Notes: generated by a model from the sequence alone, not told the origin. A DNA stretch of 7,881 bases from JBDTSW01 sp039930945 (GCA_039930945.1 JBDTSW010000098.1:1-7881); one strand, 5' to 3'. Shown: positions 1-6,186, counted from the stretch's first letter. Numbers and translations: made by a program.

Positions 1-1
1 C

Positions 2-461
2 GCTCTCGAGCGCGCTTGTGAGCGCGCCGAGGAGCTGGGACTGCTCGACATGGCCGCCCTCTCCCATCTGATCAATCGGCCTGCGCGAGGCGTTCGCAAC
101 CTCCACGCCGCCCTCGCTCGCCTCGGCGACGGCGCCACCCGCAGCGAGCTCGAGATCAAGCTTGCGCGCTCTGCCGCCAGGCCGGCCTGCCCCCGCCGGA
201 GGTCAACGCGTGGATTGCGCTGGGCGATCGGCATGTGCTGGTGGACTTAGGCGCCGGCGACGGGTCGCGGTCGAGACCGACGGCTTCCGCTACCACCGCG
301 ATCGCCGCTCGTTCGCCCGAGACCGCCGCCGCGACCAGTTCCTCGGGCTCGAAGGATGGCAGCACGCCCGCTTCACCTGGGAGCAGGTGATGGACGAGTC
401 CGAGCAGGTGATTCGCGTCGTCCGCACCCTGCTTAAGGCCCGGTCGCAACCACCTCAGTAG
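2..461 (+). pseudogene. Broken DUF559-domain (Vsr-like nuclease fold) protein gene, 5' end outside the window
   Basis: The gene is read in three successive frames. Frame 2 is open from the window edge and gives a helical stretch ending in TRSELEIKLA (to about 165). Frame 1, from about 166, continues with ALCRQAGLPPPEVNAWIALG and HVLVDL. Frame 3, from about 264, gives VAVETDGFRYHRDRRSFARD, then RRRDQFLGLEGW and RFTWEQV, stopping at TAG 459-461. Joined, these resemble the C-terminal half of DUF559/AbiEi-like proteins, whose conserved VD, ETDGF-YHRD, DR-RD, GW and RFTW segments form a Vsr-type nuclease-like fold. Each frame change equals the loss of one base, one near 164-166 and one between about 243 and 263. 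In the second stretch the usual hydrophobic strand after VD is also lost. The gene ends convergently with the exporter permease, overlapping it by 7 bases. I infer a decayed gene; two sequencing errors are the alternative. The family assignment is from motif memory. Confidence 0.72.
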
Positions 462-1261
462 TTGCTCCGCGCCATCCCCCGCAGGGCGAAGAACCCCATC
501 AGGGCGATCAGGGACGCCAGCGCCACCAGGCCCGGCCAGGTCTCGCCCCAGGTGACGCCGCCGGTGACGAAGCCCTGGCGGGCGGCGTCGATCACCTCGG
601 TCATCGGGTTGATCGAGGCGACGTCCGCGAGCCACGGCTGCAGCAGCTCGATCGGCGCGTAGGCGGTGGTGAAGAGGACGAGGATGAACATCCCCGCCTG
701 CATCAGCGGCGCCGCCGACTGCGACTTGAAGCGCAGCGCCAGGGTGCATCCCCAGAGCGCGGCGACGATCCCCGTGCCCATCGTCAGCACGACCGCCAGC
801 GCCAGCCCCGCCAGCCCCGGCCAGCCGACTCCGAGCGAGAAGCCGACGATCAGCAGCGCCGTGGCGGGCACCAGGGCGCGCAGGCTGGCCGAGATCACCA
901 GCCCCGCCAGCAGCACCGGGCGCGGCGCCGGGGAGGCCAGCAGGCGATCGAACCAGCCCTGCTCGATATCGCGCGCAAGGTTGACCCCGGTCGCCGCTCC
1001 GGTGAAGCCGGCCCCCTGCATCAGGCTGACCGGGATCAGGAAGCTCTGATAACGGTCGGTATCGAAGCCCGGCAGCAGCGTCAGGCTGCCGAAGACCGCG
1101 GTCAGGCCGAGGAAGAAGATCGTCGGCGCGAGCACGCCGGGGATCGCCGCGCCGGGCACCCGCAGGAGCTCGTTGCGCGAGCGCTGGACCAGTGCCCGCA
1201 CGGTGGCGAGGTTGGCGGCCGGCCCGAAGGCGGCGGTCGTCGTGGCGCCGGCGGCCTCCAC
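455..1261 (-). CDS. ABC-2 type exporter permease, second subunit
   Basis: This 268-residue integral membrane protein is the last gene of the exporter operon. It has about six hydrophobic segments (roughly residues 42-64, 75-93, 115-143, 148-178, 185-202 and 243-261). Residues 98-114 read DIEQGWFDRLLASPAPR, the cytoplasmic coupling segment typical of ABC-2 (DrrB-like) permeases, and NPMTEVIDAAR lies near residue 218, before the last helix. Length fits the family (about 250-280). The GTG start at 1261 lies one base after the TGA of the upstream permease, with a G-run (ggggggctgag) just before it that can act as a ribosome-binding site, so the two are probably translated in succession. It likely pairs with the upstream permease to form the membrane channel driven by the ATPase encoded first. 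The substrate cannot be read from sequence; drugs, lipids or polyketide-like compounds are typical of relatives. Confidence 0.9.
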   Translation of the reverse strand: MEAAGATTTAAFGPAANLATVRALVQRSRNELLRVPGAAIPGVLAPTIFFLGLTAVFGSLTLLPGFDTDRYQSFLIPVSLMQGAGFTGAATGVNLARDIEQGWFDRLLASPAPRPVLLAGLVISASLRALVPATALLIVGFSLGVGWPGLAGLALAVVLTMGTGIVAALWGCTLALRFKSQSAAPLMQAGMFILVLFTTAYAPIELLQPWLADVASINPMTEVIDAARQGFVTGGVTWGETWPGLVALASLIALMGFFALRGMARSNY

Positions 1262-1262
1262 C

Positions 1263-2054
1263 TCAGCCCCCCGTCCTCAGGCGCCGTCGCAGCGCCAGCG
1301 CGCTCAGGCCCAGGCTGAGCGCGGCGATCAGCGCGATCGCCCCGAATGCCTCCAGGAACACTTCCCCCGAGAGCGACGAGATCACCGGCTCGCGAATCCC
1401 CTCGACGATGAAGCTGAGCGGGTTGTAGTCGGCGACGCTGGCGGCCGGCTCGAGCATCAGCGCCGTGGGGAAGAAGGCCGATGAGAGGAAGAGGACGACG
1501 AAGACGAGCGGGAACATGCCCTGCACCACCGAGGCGCTGCCGCTGCGCAGCGCGATCGCCGCGCCGAGCCCGCCGAAGGCGATCGCCGAGAGCGTGACGA
1601 ACCCGATCATCAGGGCGACCCCGGCGACGCCCTCCTCGATCTGGGCGCCGAAGATCAGACCCAGGGCGATGAACCAGACCGCGGAGAAGGCCCCCAGGGC
1701 GGCGGTCCCGACGAGTCGCCCCAGGACGATCGAGAACCGCGAGATCGGAGCCGCCAGCAGACGGTCGGTGAAGCCCATCTCGATGTCCACCGCGAGGGCG
1801 ATGCCGCCGCTGTTGGCGGCCAGCAAGGTCGATTGGATCATCGCCCCGGCGAGCATGAAGTCGAGGAAGCCGTTGACCTGCGGAAACCCGGGTAGGTCGA
1901 CCGCGCGCCCCGCTCCGCCGGTCTGGATCGCCAGCAGCAGGGTGGGGAAGATGACGATCGGCGCGAGCAGCTGCGGGCGCCGGAAGGTCTGGCGCACCGC
2001 GCGCCGTCCCAGCGCCGCGATCACCCTCAGGTTGGCGACCAGCCGCTGGATCAC
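1263..2054 (-). CDS. ABC-2 type exporter permease, first subunit
   Basis: This is a 263-residue membrane protein with about six hydrophobic segments (roughly residues 29-47, 63-82, 117-138, 143-168, 178-197 and 233-256). Residues 91-106, IEMGFTDRLLAAPISR, are the ABC-2 coupling segment and match the corresponding region of the next gene, as does NPLSFIVEGIR at 211-221. It is therefore a paralogue of the downstream permease, not a copy: the two are clearly diverged elsewhere. The start is GTG at 2052-2054, whose last bases overlap the TGA stop of the ATPase gene as GTGA. No ribosome-binding site precedes it, so translation probably depends on the ribosome finishing the ATPase. By family knowledge, two such permeases plus two ATPase subunits make an exporter of DrrAB architecture. 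Substrate unknown. Confidence 0.9.
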   Translation of the reverse strand: MIQRLVANLRVIAALGRRAVRQTFRRPQLLAPIVIFPTLLLAIQTGGAGRAVDLPGFPQVNGFLDFMLAGAMIQSTLLAANSGGIALAVDIEMGFTDRLLAAPISRFSIVLGRLVGTAALGAFSAVWFIALGLIFGAQIEEGVAGVALMIGFVTLSAIAFGGLGAAIALRSGSASVVQGMFPLVFVVLFLSSAFFPTALMLEPAASVADYNPLSFIVEGIREPVISSLSGEVFLEAFGAIALIAALSLGLSALALRRRLRTGG

Positions 2055-3028
2055 GGGACGGCGGCCGCTTGCTCGCCGGTCTCGGGCTCGTCGGGATCGT
2101 CGGTCCCCAGGTGGTATCCGGTCTTGGCGACGAAGACGTCGTCGAGGGTCGGCTGGACCAGCTCCAGCGACTCGACCAGGATCCCGGCCTCGTCGAGGGC
2201 TCTGACCACCGGAGCCACCTCGGCCGCGCCCCGCCCGAGCTCGACCAGGATGGTCCCGTCCTTGGCCGGCAGCACCTTCCCCATGCGCGAGACCGTTTGC
2301 TCCGCGCGTCCGGGATCGCCGCTGACGCGAACCTCGAGGTGCGGCACCCCGACCTCGGACTTGAGCGAGGTCGGCGTGCCCTCGGCGACGATCTTGCCGG
2401 CGTCGATGATCCCCACCCGGTTGGCGAGCTGGTCGGCCTCCTCCAGGTACTGGGTGGTGAGAAAGACGGTGGTGCCCTCATCGTTGAGCTTCGAGACCTC
2501 TTCCCAGATCGTCTTGCGCGAGACCGGGTCAAGGCCCGTCGTCGGCTCGTCGAGGAACAGCACCCGCGGCTCGTGCACCAGCGCCGAGGCGAGGTCGAGG
2601 CGGCGCTTCATCCCGCCCGAGTAGGTGCCGACGCGGCGGTCGGCGGCCGCCTCGAGGTCAACCCGCTCCAGCAGCTCGTCCGCTCGCTTCGAGCCCACGG
2701 CGGAGGCCATCCCGTGCAGCGTCGCCTGCAGCCGGATCAGCTCGCGGCCGGTCATCAGCGGGTCGAGCGCGGCCTCCTGCAGGGCCACGCCGATCGCCCG
2801 GCGCACCGCACCCGCCTCGGAGACGACGTCGTGGCCGGCGACGCGGGCGCTGCCCCCGGTCGGGCGCAGCAGCGTCGTCAGCATCCGCACCATGGTCGTC
2901 TTGCCGGCCCCGTTGGGGCCCAGAAAGGCGTAGATCTCGCCCTCGGCGACCTCCAGATCCACGCCGTCGACGGCGAGCACGCCCCCCGAGAAGGCGCGCT
3001 CGAGACCTCTTACCTCGATCGCGTCCAC
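2051..3028 (-). CDS. DrrA-type ABC exporter ATP-binding protein
   Basis: This 325-residue cytoplasmic ATPase powers the two downstream permeases. Walker A GPNGAGKTT is at residues 37-45, the Q-loop glutamine at 84, the signature YSGGMKRR at 136-143, Walker B LFLDEP at 157-162 with the catalytic Glu161, then the D-loop TTGLD. The switch position reads LTTQYLEEAD (190-199), so glutamine 193 replaces the usual H-loop histidine, as in the daunorubicin-resistance DrrA subfamily. Residues from about 225 form the accessory C-terminal domain common in that subfamily, including TLDDVFVAKTGYHL, followed by an acidic tail. The GTG start at 3026-3028 is preceded six bases upstream by TAGATT and by no ribosome-binding site, suggesting a leaderless message. 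It is first in a three-gene operon. The domain order is certain; the exported compound is not, and the DrrA name does not imply daunorubicin. Confidence 0.95.
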   Translation of the reverse strand: MDAIEVRGLERAFSGGVLAVDGVDLEVAEGEIYAFLGPNGAGKTTMVRMLTTLLRPTGGSARVAGHDVVSEAGAVRRAIGVALQEAALDPLMTGRELIRLQATLHGMASAVGSKRADELLERVDLEAAADRRVGTYSGGMKRRLDLASALVHEPRVLFLDEPTTGLDPVSRKTIWEEVSKLNDEGTTVFLTTQYLEEADQLANRVGIIDAGKIVAEGTPTSLKSEVGVPHLEVRVSGDPGRAEQTVSRMGKVLPAKDGTILVELGRGAAEVAPVVRALDEAGILVESLELVQPTLDDVFVAKTGYHLGTDDPDEPETGEQAAAVP

Positions 3029-3034
3029 GCGGGG

Positions 3035-3040
3035 AATCTA
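3035..3040 (-). promoter_or_regulatory. Likely -10 box of the exporter operon (leaderless)
   Basis: On the minus strand TAGATT fits the TAnnnT pattern of actinobacterial -10 boxes and ends six bases before the GTG start at 3028. Transcription would begin at or next to the start codon. No convincing -35 hexamer is visible. It shares the 57-base divergent region 3029-3085 with the promoter of the secreted-protein gene. Confidence 0.55.
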
Positions 3041-3072
3041 CCGGCGGCGCGTCTGACGACGGCCGGGCGCCC

Positions 3073-3078
3073 TAAGCT
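3073..3078 (+). promoter_or_regulatory. Likely -10 box of the secreted-protein gene (leaderless)
   Basis: TAAGCT lies seven bases before the GTG at 3086. CTGACG at 3053-3058 is a weak -35 candidate, but its 14-base spacing is short. No Shine-Dalgarno sequence lies between the box and the start, so a leaderless transcript is likely. Confidence 0.5.
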
Positions 3079-3085
3079 ATGGGGC

Positions 3086-3826
3086 GTGACCTCGGCAGGG
3101 TCCATCCGGCGCCGCGGCGCGGTAGCGGCGGCTTTCGCGGTACTTGCGGCTGCGGCCATCACCATCGGGGCGAGCCTCCCGGTGGACGCCGCAGGCACCA
3201 AGGAGCTGGGCAAGACGGCAAACACGCCGCGAGCAAGCTGCCCGACGCCGAAGGGCAACGACTACCCGCCTCGCAAGGGTTGTCAGGCGCTGGGCGAGGT
3301 GACCGGGTTCCAGAAGACGGCCGACGGCAAGAAGCACGTCTTCAAGGTTCCGAGCAAGGGCACGATCGTCGGCTGGAGGCTCGCCCTCTCGAAGCCGAAC
3401 AAGAGGGAACGGAGCTTCTTCGAGAAGGTGCTCGGCAACGAGACGGCCGGCGGCGCTCCGACGGCGCGCCTGGCGCTGTTGAGCAAGGGTTCGGGAAAGA
3501 AATACCGCCTCCGGGCCCAGAGCCCCAGGATGAAGCTGGGCTCGGTGCTGGGACACCCCGAGACCTTCACCCTGAACAACCCGATCCCGGTGAAGGAAGG
3601 CTGGACGGTCGCGCTCACGACCCCTACGTGGGTGCCGAGCTTCGCCCACGACCTGGGCGGCAAGGGAGACTCCTGGCGAGCGAGCCGCACGAAGAAGCGC
3701 TGCGACGGCGCCAAGAACCTCCAGGACCGCAGCAAGCCGCACAAGGGCGTCGGCACAAACCGTGTCTATGCCTGCTCGTACAAACAGGCCCGCCTGCTCT
3801 ACTGGGCGTACTTCCTCCCCGACTGA
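3086..3826 (+). CDS. Secreted basic protein with four cysteines, function unknown
   Basis: The product is a 246-residue exported protein. An RRR n-region at residues 8-10 and a hydrophobic Ala-rich core at 12-30 form a signal peptide, with likely cleavage near VDA-AG (residues 33-37). The mature part is rich in Lys and Arg and has four cysteines (52, 66, 206, 230), an even number that could form two disulfides outside the cell. There are no membrane segments after the signal peptide, and I see no catalytic motif. The middle contains WRLALSKPN, TARLALL and TFTLNNPIPVKEG, short beta-like stretches that suggest a beta-sandwich. I recall similar secreted hypothetical proteins in Solirubrobacterales but cannot name a function. 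The frame is open far upstream, so the start rests on the signal peptide and the TAAGCT box just before this GTG. It is divergent from the exporter operon and ends seven bases from the convergent lipoprotein gene. Confidence 0.82.
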   Translation: MTSAGSIRRRGAVAAAFAVLAAAAITIGASLPVDAAGTKELGKTANTPRASCPTPKGNDYPPRKGCQALGEVTGFQKTADGKKHVFKVPSKGTIVGWRLALSKPNKRERSFFEKVLGNETAGGAPTARLALLSKGSGKKYRLRAQSPRMKLGSVLGHPETFTLNNPIPVKEGWTVALTTPTWVPSFAHDLGGKGDSWRASRTKKRCDGAKNLQDRSKPHKGVGTNRVYACSYKQARLLYWAYFLPD

Positions 3827-3833
3827 GCCGGCC

Positions 3834-4145
3834 CTAGCCGCAGGACCCGGGGTTCTGCTCGCACTGCTGCTCGAACTGGTCGGCCGCGCTGCCCTCGGGG
3901 GGCGGGGTGTCGTTGCCGGCGCTGTCTCCCCCCGGGGAGTGGGTGCCGCCGCTGCCGTTCCCGCCACCGGGGGTGGCCTGAGAGCCGGTGGTGGTCGATG
4001 AGCTGGTCGAGCTGGTCGAGTCCGAGCTGGTGGTCGTGGTCGAGATCGTCGTCTGGTCGCCACCGCAGCCCGCGACGGCAAGCGCCGCCGCGGCGCCGAC
4101 AAGCCCGGCCGCCGCCCGCAGGCGCCGACCGCGGGCCCCGGTCAC
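3834..4145 (-). CDS. Small Ser/Thr-rich lipoprotein
   Basis: This is a 103-residue predicted lipoprotein. An Arg-rich n-region (GRRLR, residues 6-10) and an Ala-rich hydrophobic core lead to the lipobox AVAGC, making Cys27 the lipidated residue anchored on the outer face of the membrane. Residues 32-55 are almost entirely Ser and Thr, followed by a Gly/Pro/Asn-rich flexible stretch (57-86). The end is a short acidic segment, DQFEQQCEQNPGSCG, with Cys95 and Cys102 that could form a small disulfide loop. The layout is a membrane anchor, a long disordered spacer and a tiny C-terminal knob. The GTG start at 4143-4145 overlaps the TGA of the zinc-ribbon gene as GTGA and has no ribosome-binding site of its own, so it is probably translationally coupled. 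Function unknown; the Ser/Thr run may be glycosylated, which is inference. Confidence 0.82.
   Translation of the reverse strand: MTGARGRRLRAAAGLVGAAAALAVAGCGGDQTTISTTTTSSDSTSSTSSSTTTGSQATPGGGNGSGGTHSPGGDSAGNDTPPPEGSAADQFEQQCEQNPGSCG
4000..4017. repeat. 9-bp tandem repeat in the lipoprotein Ser/Thr spacer
   Basis: The unit gagctggtc occurs twice in tandem (4000-4008 and 4009-4017), and most of a third copy follows at 4024-4030 after a six-base interruption. On the coding (minus) strand these encode Ser/Thr runs of the lipoprotein spacer. Changes by replication slippage would stay in frame because the unit is nine bases. Confidence 0.6.
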
Positions 4146-4420
4146 TCGTCTGCGGCGACTGGTTCCTGGCGCAGGCCGCAGTAGGGGCAGTCGCTGATGT
4201 CCATCCCGATCAGCTGATCGCAGCGCGAGCACGCGCGCAGGTTCTCCGGTATCCGCAGCAGCGCCGAGTCGGACGGCGCCAGCGGCAGGGTCCGGGTGAC
4301 CGGCTCCATCTCCTCGCCCGTCTCGCGGTCGACGTAGACGCCACCGGCTCGGGCCGGCGCCAGCGCCTCGCGGCCGGAGGCGGCCGCCCGAAGTCGGTAA
4401 GTCTGCGCCGGGTTCGCCAT
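4142..4420 (-). CDS. Small zinc-ribbon protein, function unknown
   Basis: This is a 92-residue soluble protein without signal peptide or membrane segment. The C-terminal third holds CSRC (Cys64, Cys67) and CPYC (Cys78, Cys81), two CX2C knuckles ten residues apart, the pattern of a rubredoxin-like or zinc-ribbon metal site. The N-terminal 60 residues are not recognised; they include GGVYVDRETGEEMEPVTRTL, which looks like beta strands, and an RIPENLRAC approach to the ribbon. The start ATG at 4418-4420 lies nine bases after a TAATGT box and lacks a ribosome-binding site. The stop overlaps the start of the downstream lipoprotein gene, so both are on one message. Zinc ribbons in such small proteins usually bind nucleic acid or protein partners. 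Nothing in the sequence decides which, and the pairing with a surface lipoprotein gene is unexplained. Confidence 0.8.
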   Translation of the reverse strand: MANPAQTYRLRAAASGREALAPARAGGVYVDRETGEEMEPVTRTLPLAPSDSALLRIPENLRACSRCDQLIGMDISDCPYCGLRQEPVAADE

Positions 4421-4429
4421 CGCTGCGAC

Positions 4430-4435
4430 ACATTA
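4430..4435 (-). promoter_or_regulatory. Likely -10 box of the zinc-ribbon/lipoprotein operon (leaderless)
   Basis: On the minus strand TAATGT lies nine bases before the ATG at 4420, and there is no ribosome-binding site in between. No good -35 is visible; GTTTCG 16 bases upstream is only a weak candidate. It lies in the 94-base divergent region shared with the glycosyltransferase gene. Confidence 0.45.
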
Positions 4436-4498
4436 GCCGTGATCGGTGGCGCGAAACACCGTCGCATCCGTGTGCGCGGGTATTCGGGGCCGGCCATC

Positions 4499-4504
4499 TA
4501 GTCT
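4499..4504 (+). promoter_or_regulatory. Likely -10 box of the glycosyltransferase gene
   Basis: TAGTCT lies ten bases before the ATG at 4515. The ten bases between are ggcggcgcag, which contain no strong ribosome-binding site, so the message would be leaderless or nearly so. This is the weakest of the five boxes because the spacing is the longest. Confidence 0.4.
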
Positions 4505-4514
4505 GGCGGCGCAG

Positions 4515-6140
4515 ATGCGCGTCCTCATCTTCCACGGCTACCTGCTTCGCGGGACCGGCTCAAACGTCTACAACGCCAGCCTCGCTCCGGCGTTGGCCCG
4601 TCTCGGGCACGAGGTGCACCTGCTGTGTCAAGATCGCGCCGCCGGCGAGCTCGACTGGGTCGATTCGGTCGGCGGCGAGGGCCGGCCCGGCGCCGTCACC
4701 GTCCACGTCCCCGAGATCGGTGGCCTGCTGCCGGTCTACGTCCTCGACAGCTACGAGGGCTTCGAGGTCCAGGCTTTCTCCGAGCTCGACGTCGCCGAAC
4801 TCGACCGCTACCTGCAGGCCAACGTCGCCGCAGTCACCGACGTCATCGCCCGCGCCGGCCCCCCCGACGCCGCCCTCGCCAACCACCTGGTGATGGGCCC
4901 GGCGATCCTCGCTCGCGCCGGCCTGCGCTTCGCCGCCAAGGTCCACGGCTCGGCGCTCGAGTACACGGTCAAGGCCGACCCCGAGCGCTTCCTTCCCTTC
5001 GCCCGCGAGGGCATGGAGGCCGCCTCCGCCGTGCTCGTCGGCTCCCGCCATACGGCGGAGAGCCTGTGGGAGGCGATCGACATGCCCGCGCTCCCCGCCA
5101 AGACCCGCCTCGGCCCCCCCGGAGTCGACACCACCCTCTTCTCTCCGATCCCCCCAGAGGAGGGCCGAGACCGCCTGCGCGACCTTGCAGTCGACGTGCG
5201 AACGGGGCTGGGTGGGGAGTTGGGGGAGGACGAAACGGCTCACCCGCGGGTGGCGCGGACGGGGGCATTCCCGGAAGCCGAACTATCGGGTCGGAAGTCC
5301 GGGGATGCCCCCGCCCGGCGACAGGACCCGCGGCCGAGCGCATGGGGGCGGAACCCGGAGCAAGCGTCGGCCGCGATCGACTGGTTCGCCGACGCCGAAG
5401 GTCCGAGGGTCGTCTTCGTCGGCAAGCTGATCGTCTCCAAGGGCGTCGACCTGCTGTTGGCCGCCTGGCCCCTGGCGGCCACCCGCAATCCGGGCGCGCG
5501 CCTGCTGCTGGTCGGCTTCGGCGAGTACCGCGACGGCCTGGACCGCCTCTGGCGAGCGCTCGGCGCTGGGGACCACGCCGACGCGACCGAGATCGCCGCC
5601 CGCGGCCGGGCGCTGGAGGGAGGCCCCGAGAGCAGGCTGCGGATGCTGGCGTCGTTCCTGAAGGCCCCGCCCGCCGGCTACGCGGAGGCGGCGGCCGCGG
5701 CCGCGGACAGCGTCCGCTTCAGCGGTCGCCTCGAGCACGACGAGGTCGGCCGGCTGCTGCCGGCGACCGAGGCGCTCGTCTTCCCCAGCACCTTCCCCGA
5801 GGCATTCGGGATGGTCGCCGCCGAGGCCGCGGCGGCGGGCGTGCTGCCGGTCTCGGCCGATCACTCCGGACTGGCCGAGGTCAGCCGCGAGCTGGCGGGG
5901 GCGCTGGAGCCCGATCTGCGCGAGCTGGTCTCGTTCGAGCTCGGCACCGGCGCGGTCGCGGCGATCGCCGGGCGCCTCGACCGCTGGCTTGCGACCGACG
6001 AGCTGACGCGCGAGCGAGCCCGCGCCGCGCTGGCCGAGACGGCGGCGGGACTTTGGGGCTGGGAGGGGGTCGCGCGCGGCGTGATCGCCGCCTCGCAGGG
6101 CCGGATCGACGAGCTTGCGCAGGTTCCGGCCGGGCGCTAG
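4515..6140 (+). CDS. GT4-family glycosyltransferase with an in-frame linker insertion
   Basis: This is a 541-residue cytoplasmic GT-B glycosyltransferase that should transfer a sugar from a nucleotide donor; acceptor unknown. The N-terminal Rossmann domain starts MRVLIFHGYLLRGTGSN with the glycine loop at 12-15. The C-terminal domain begins at VVFVGKLIVSKGVDLLL (299-315) and carries the EX7E donor-site motif in FPEAFGMVAAEAAAAG (Glu429 and Glu437), followed by ADHSGLAEV. It is much longer than typical GT4 enzymes (about 370-420). One reason is an Ala-rich helical insertion before RFSGRLEHDE; the other is residues about 226-277, between the two domains, where codon use changes sharply (GGG, GGT, TTG, CTA, CGA, GAA) and the DNA holds a strong inverted repeat. 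I chose ATG 4515 because it begins the conserved first strand and follows a TAGTCT box; an upstream in-frame ATG at 4446 would add 23 residues of non-family sequence. Confidence 0.9.
   Translation: MRVLIFHGYLLRGTGSNVYNASLAPALARLGHEVHLLCQDRAAGELDWVDSVGGEGRPGAVTVHVPEIGGLLPVYVLDSYEGFEVQAFSELDVAELDRYLQANVAAVTDVIARAGPPDAALANHLVMGPAILARAGLRFAAKVHGSALEYTVKADPERFLPFAREGMEAASAVLVGSRHTAESLWEAIDMPALPAKTRLGPPGVDTTLFSPIPPEEGRDRLRDLAVDVRTGLGGELGEDETAHPRVARTGAFPEAELSGRKSGDAPARRQDPRPSAWGRNPEQASAAIDWFADAEGPRVVFVGKLIVSKGVDLLLAAWPLAATRNPGARLLLVGFGEYRDGLDRLWRALGAGDHADATEIAARGRALEGGPESRLRMLASFLKAPPAGYAEAAAAAADSVRFSGRLEHDEVGRLLPATEALVFPSTFPEAFGMVAAEAAAAGVLPVSADHSGLAEVSRELAGALEPDLRELVSFELGTGAVAAIAGRLDRWLATDELTRERARAALAETAAGLWGWEGVARGVIAASQGRIDELAQVPAGR
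5241..5252. repeat. Perfect 12-bp palindrome inside the glycosyltransferase gene
   Basis: The 12 bases cacccgcgggtg equal their own reverse complement. They lie directly before the longer inverted repeat at 5254-5320, inside the same stretch of atypical codon use, and are probably part of the same inserted element. Confidence 0.6.
5254..5320. repeat. Hairpin-forming inverted repeat, probable inserted palindromic element
   Basis: The left arm cgggggcattcccgg (5260-5274) pairs with the right arm ccggggatgcccccg (5299-5313) over 15 positions with one G.T (G.U in RNA) pair. A further A-T pair lies inward (5275 with 5298), and an inner four-base stem, ccga at 5278-5281 with tcgg at 5291-5294, closes the hairpin. 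Outside one mismatch the pairing continues (ggc of the left side with gcc of the right) to about 5254 and 5320. The hexamer cggaag also occurs directly repeated at 5272 and 5292. The repeat lies in frame in the linker of the glycosyltransferase (codons about 247-269). In arrangement it resembles REP-type or Rickettsia palindromic elements that insert into genes; no second copy is seen in this window. Confidence 0.65.
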
Positions 6141-6186
6141 TGATCGAAGGCATTTGACCGTCGCCGAGGTGGGGGGCGGCGGAATA

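Noticed and set aside
1102..2532. Long minus-strand open frame (476 codons) across the ATPase and permease genes
   Set aside because: Its translation is Arg/Ser/Pro-rich low-complexity sequence typical of a GC-rich shadow frame, and it overlaps genes with intact family motifs.
2069..3085. Upstream extension of the secreted-protein frame
   Set aside because: The frame is open but antisense to the ATPase. The signal peptide and the TAAGCT box place the start at 3086.
3821..3840. Bidirectional terminator between the convergent genes ending at 3826 and 3834
   Set aside because: Only a six-base palindrome (gccggc) is present, with no stable stem or T-run, so termination here would have to be factor-dependent.
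3988..4197. Plus-strand frame with Val/Glu repeats opposite the lipoprotein spacer
   Set aside because: It is the complement of the Ser/Thr codon repeats. The lipobox, start overlap and cysteine tip support the minus-strand gene.
5187..5346. Intein or frameshift as explanation of the odd glycosyltransferase segment
   Set aside because: It is far too short for an intein and lacks the splice residues, and other frames across it do not restore family-like sequence.
4625..6157. Alternative plus-strand frame (510 codons) inside the glycosyltransferase gene
   Set aside because: Its Arg/Gly/Pro-rich translation is the expected frame-shifted reading of GC-rich codons; the true frame shows the GT4 motifs.
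6154..6159. TTGACC as the -35 box of the oxidase operon
   Set aside because: It ends 27 bases before TAGAAT, well beyond the usual 16-18 base spacing.
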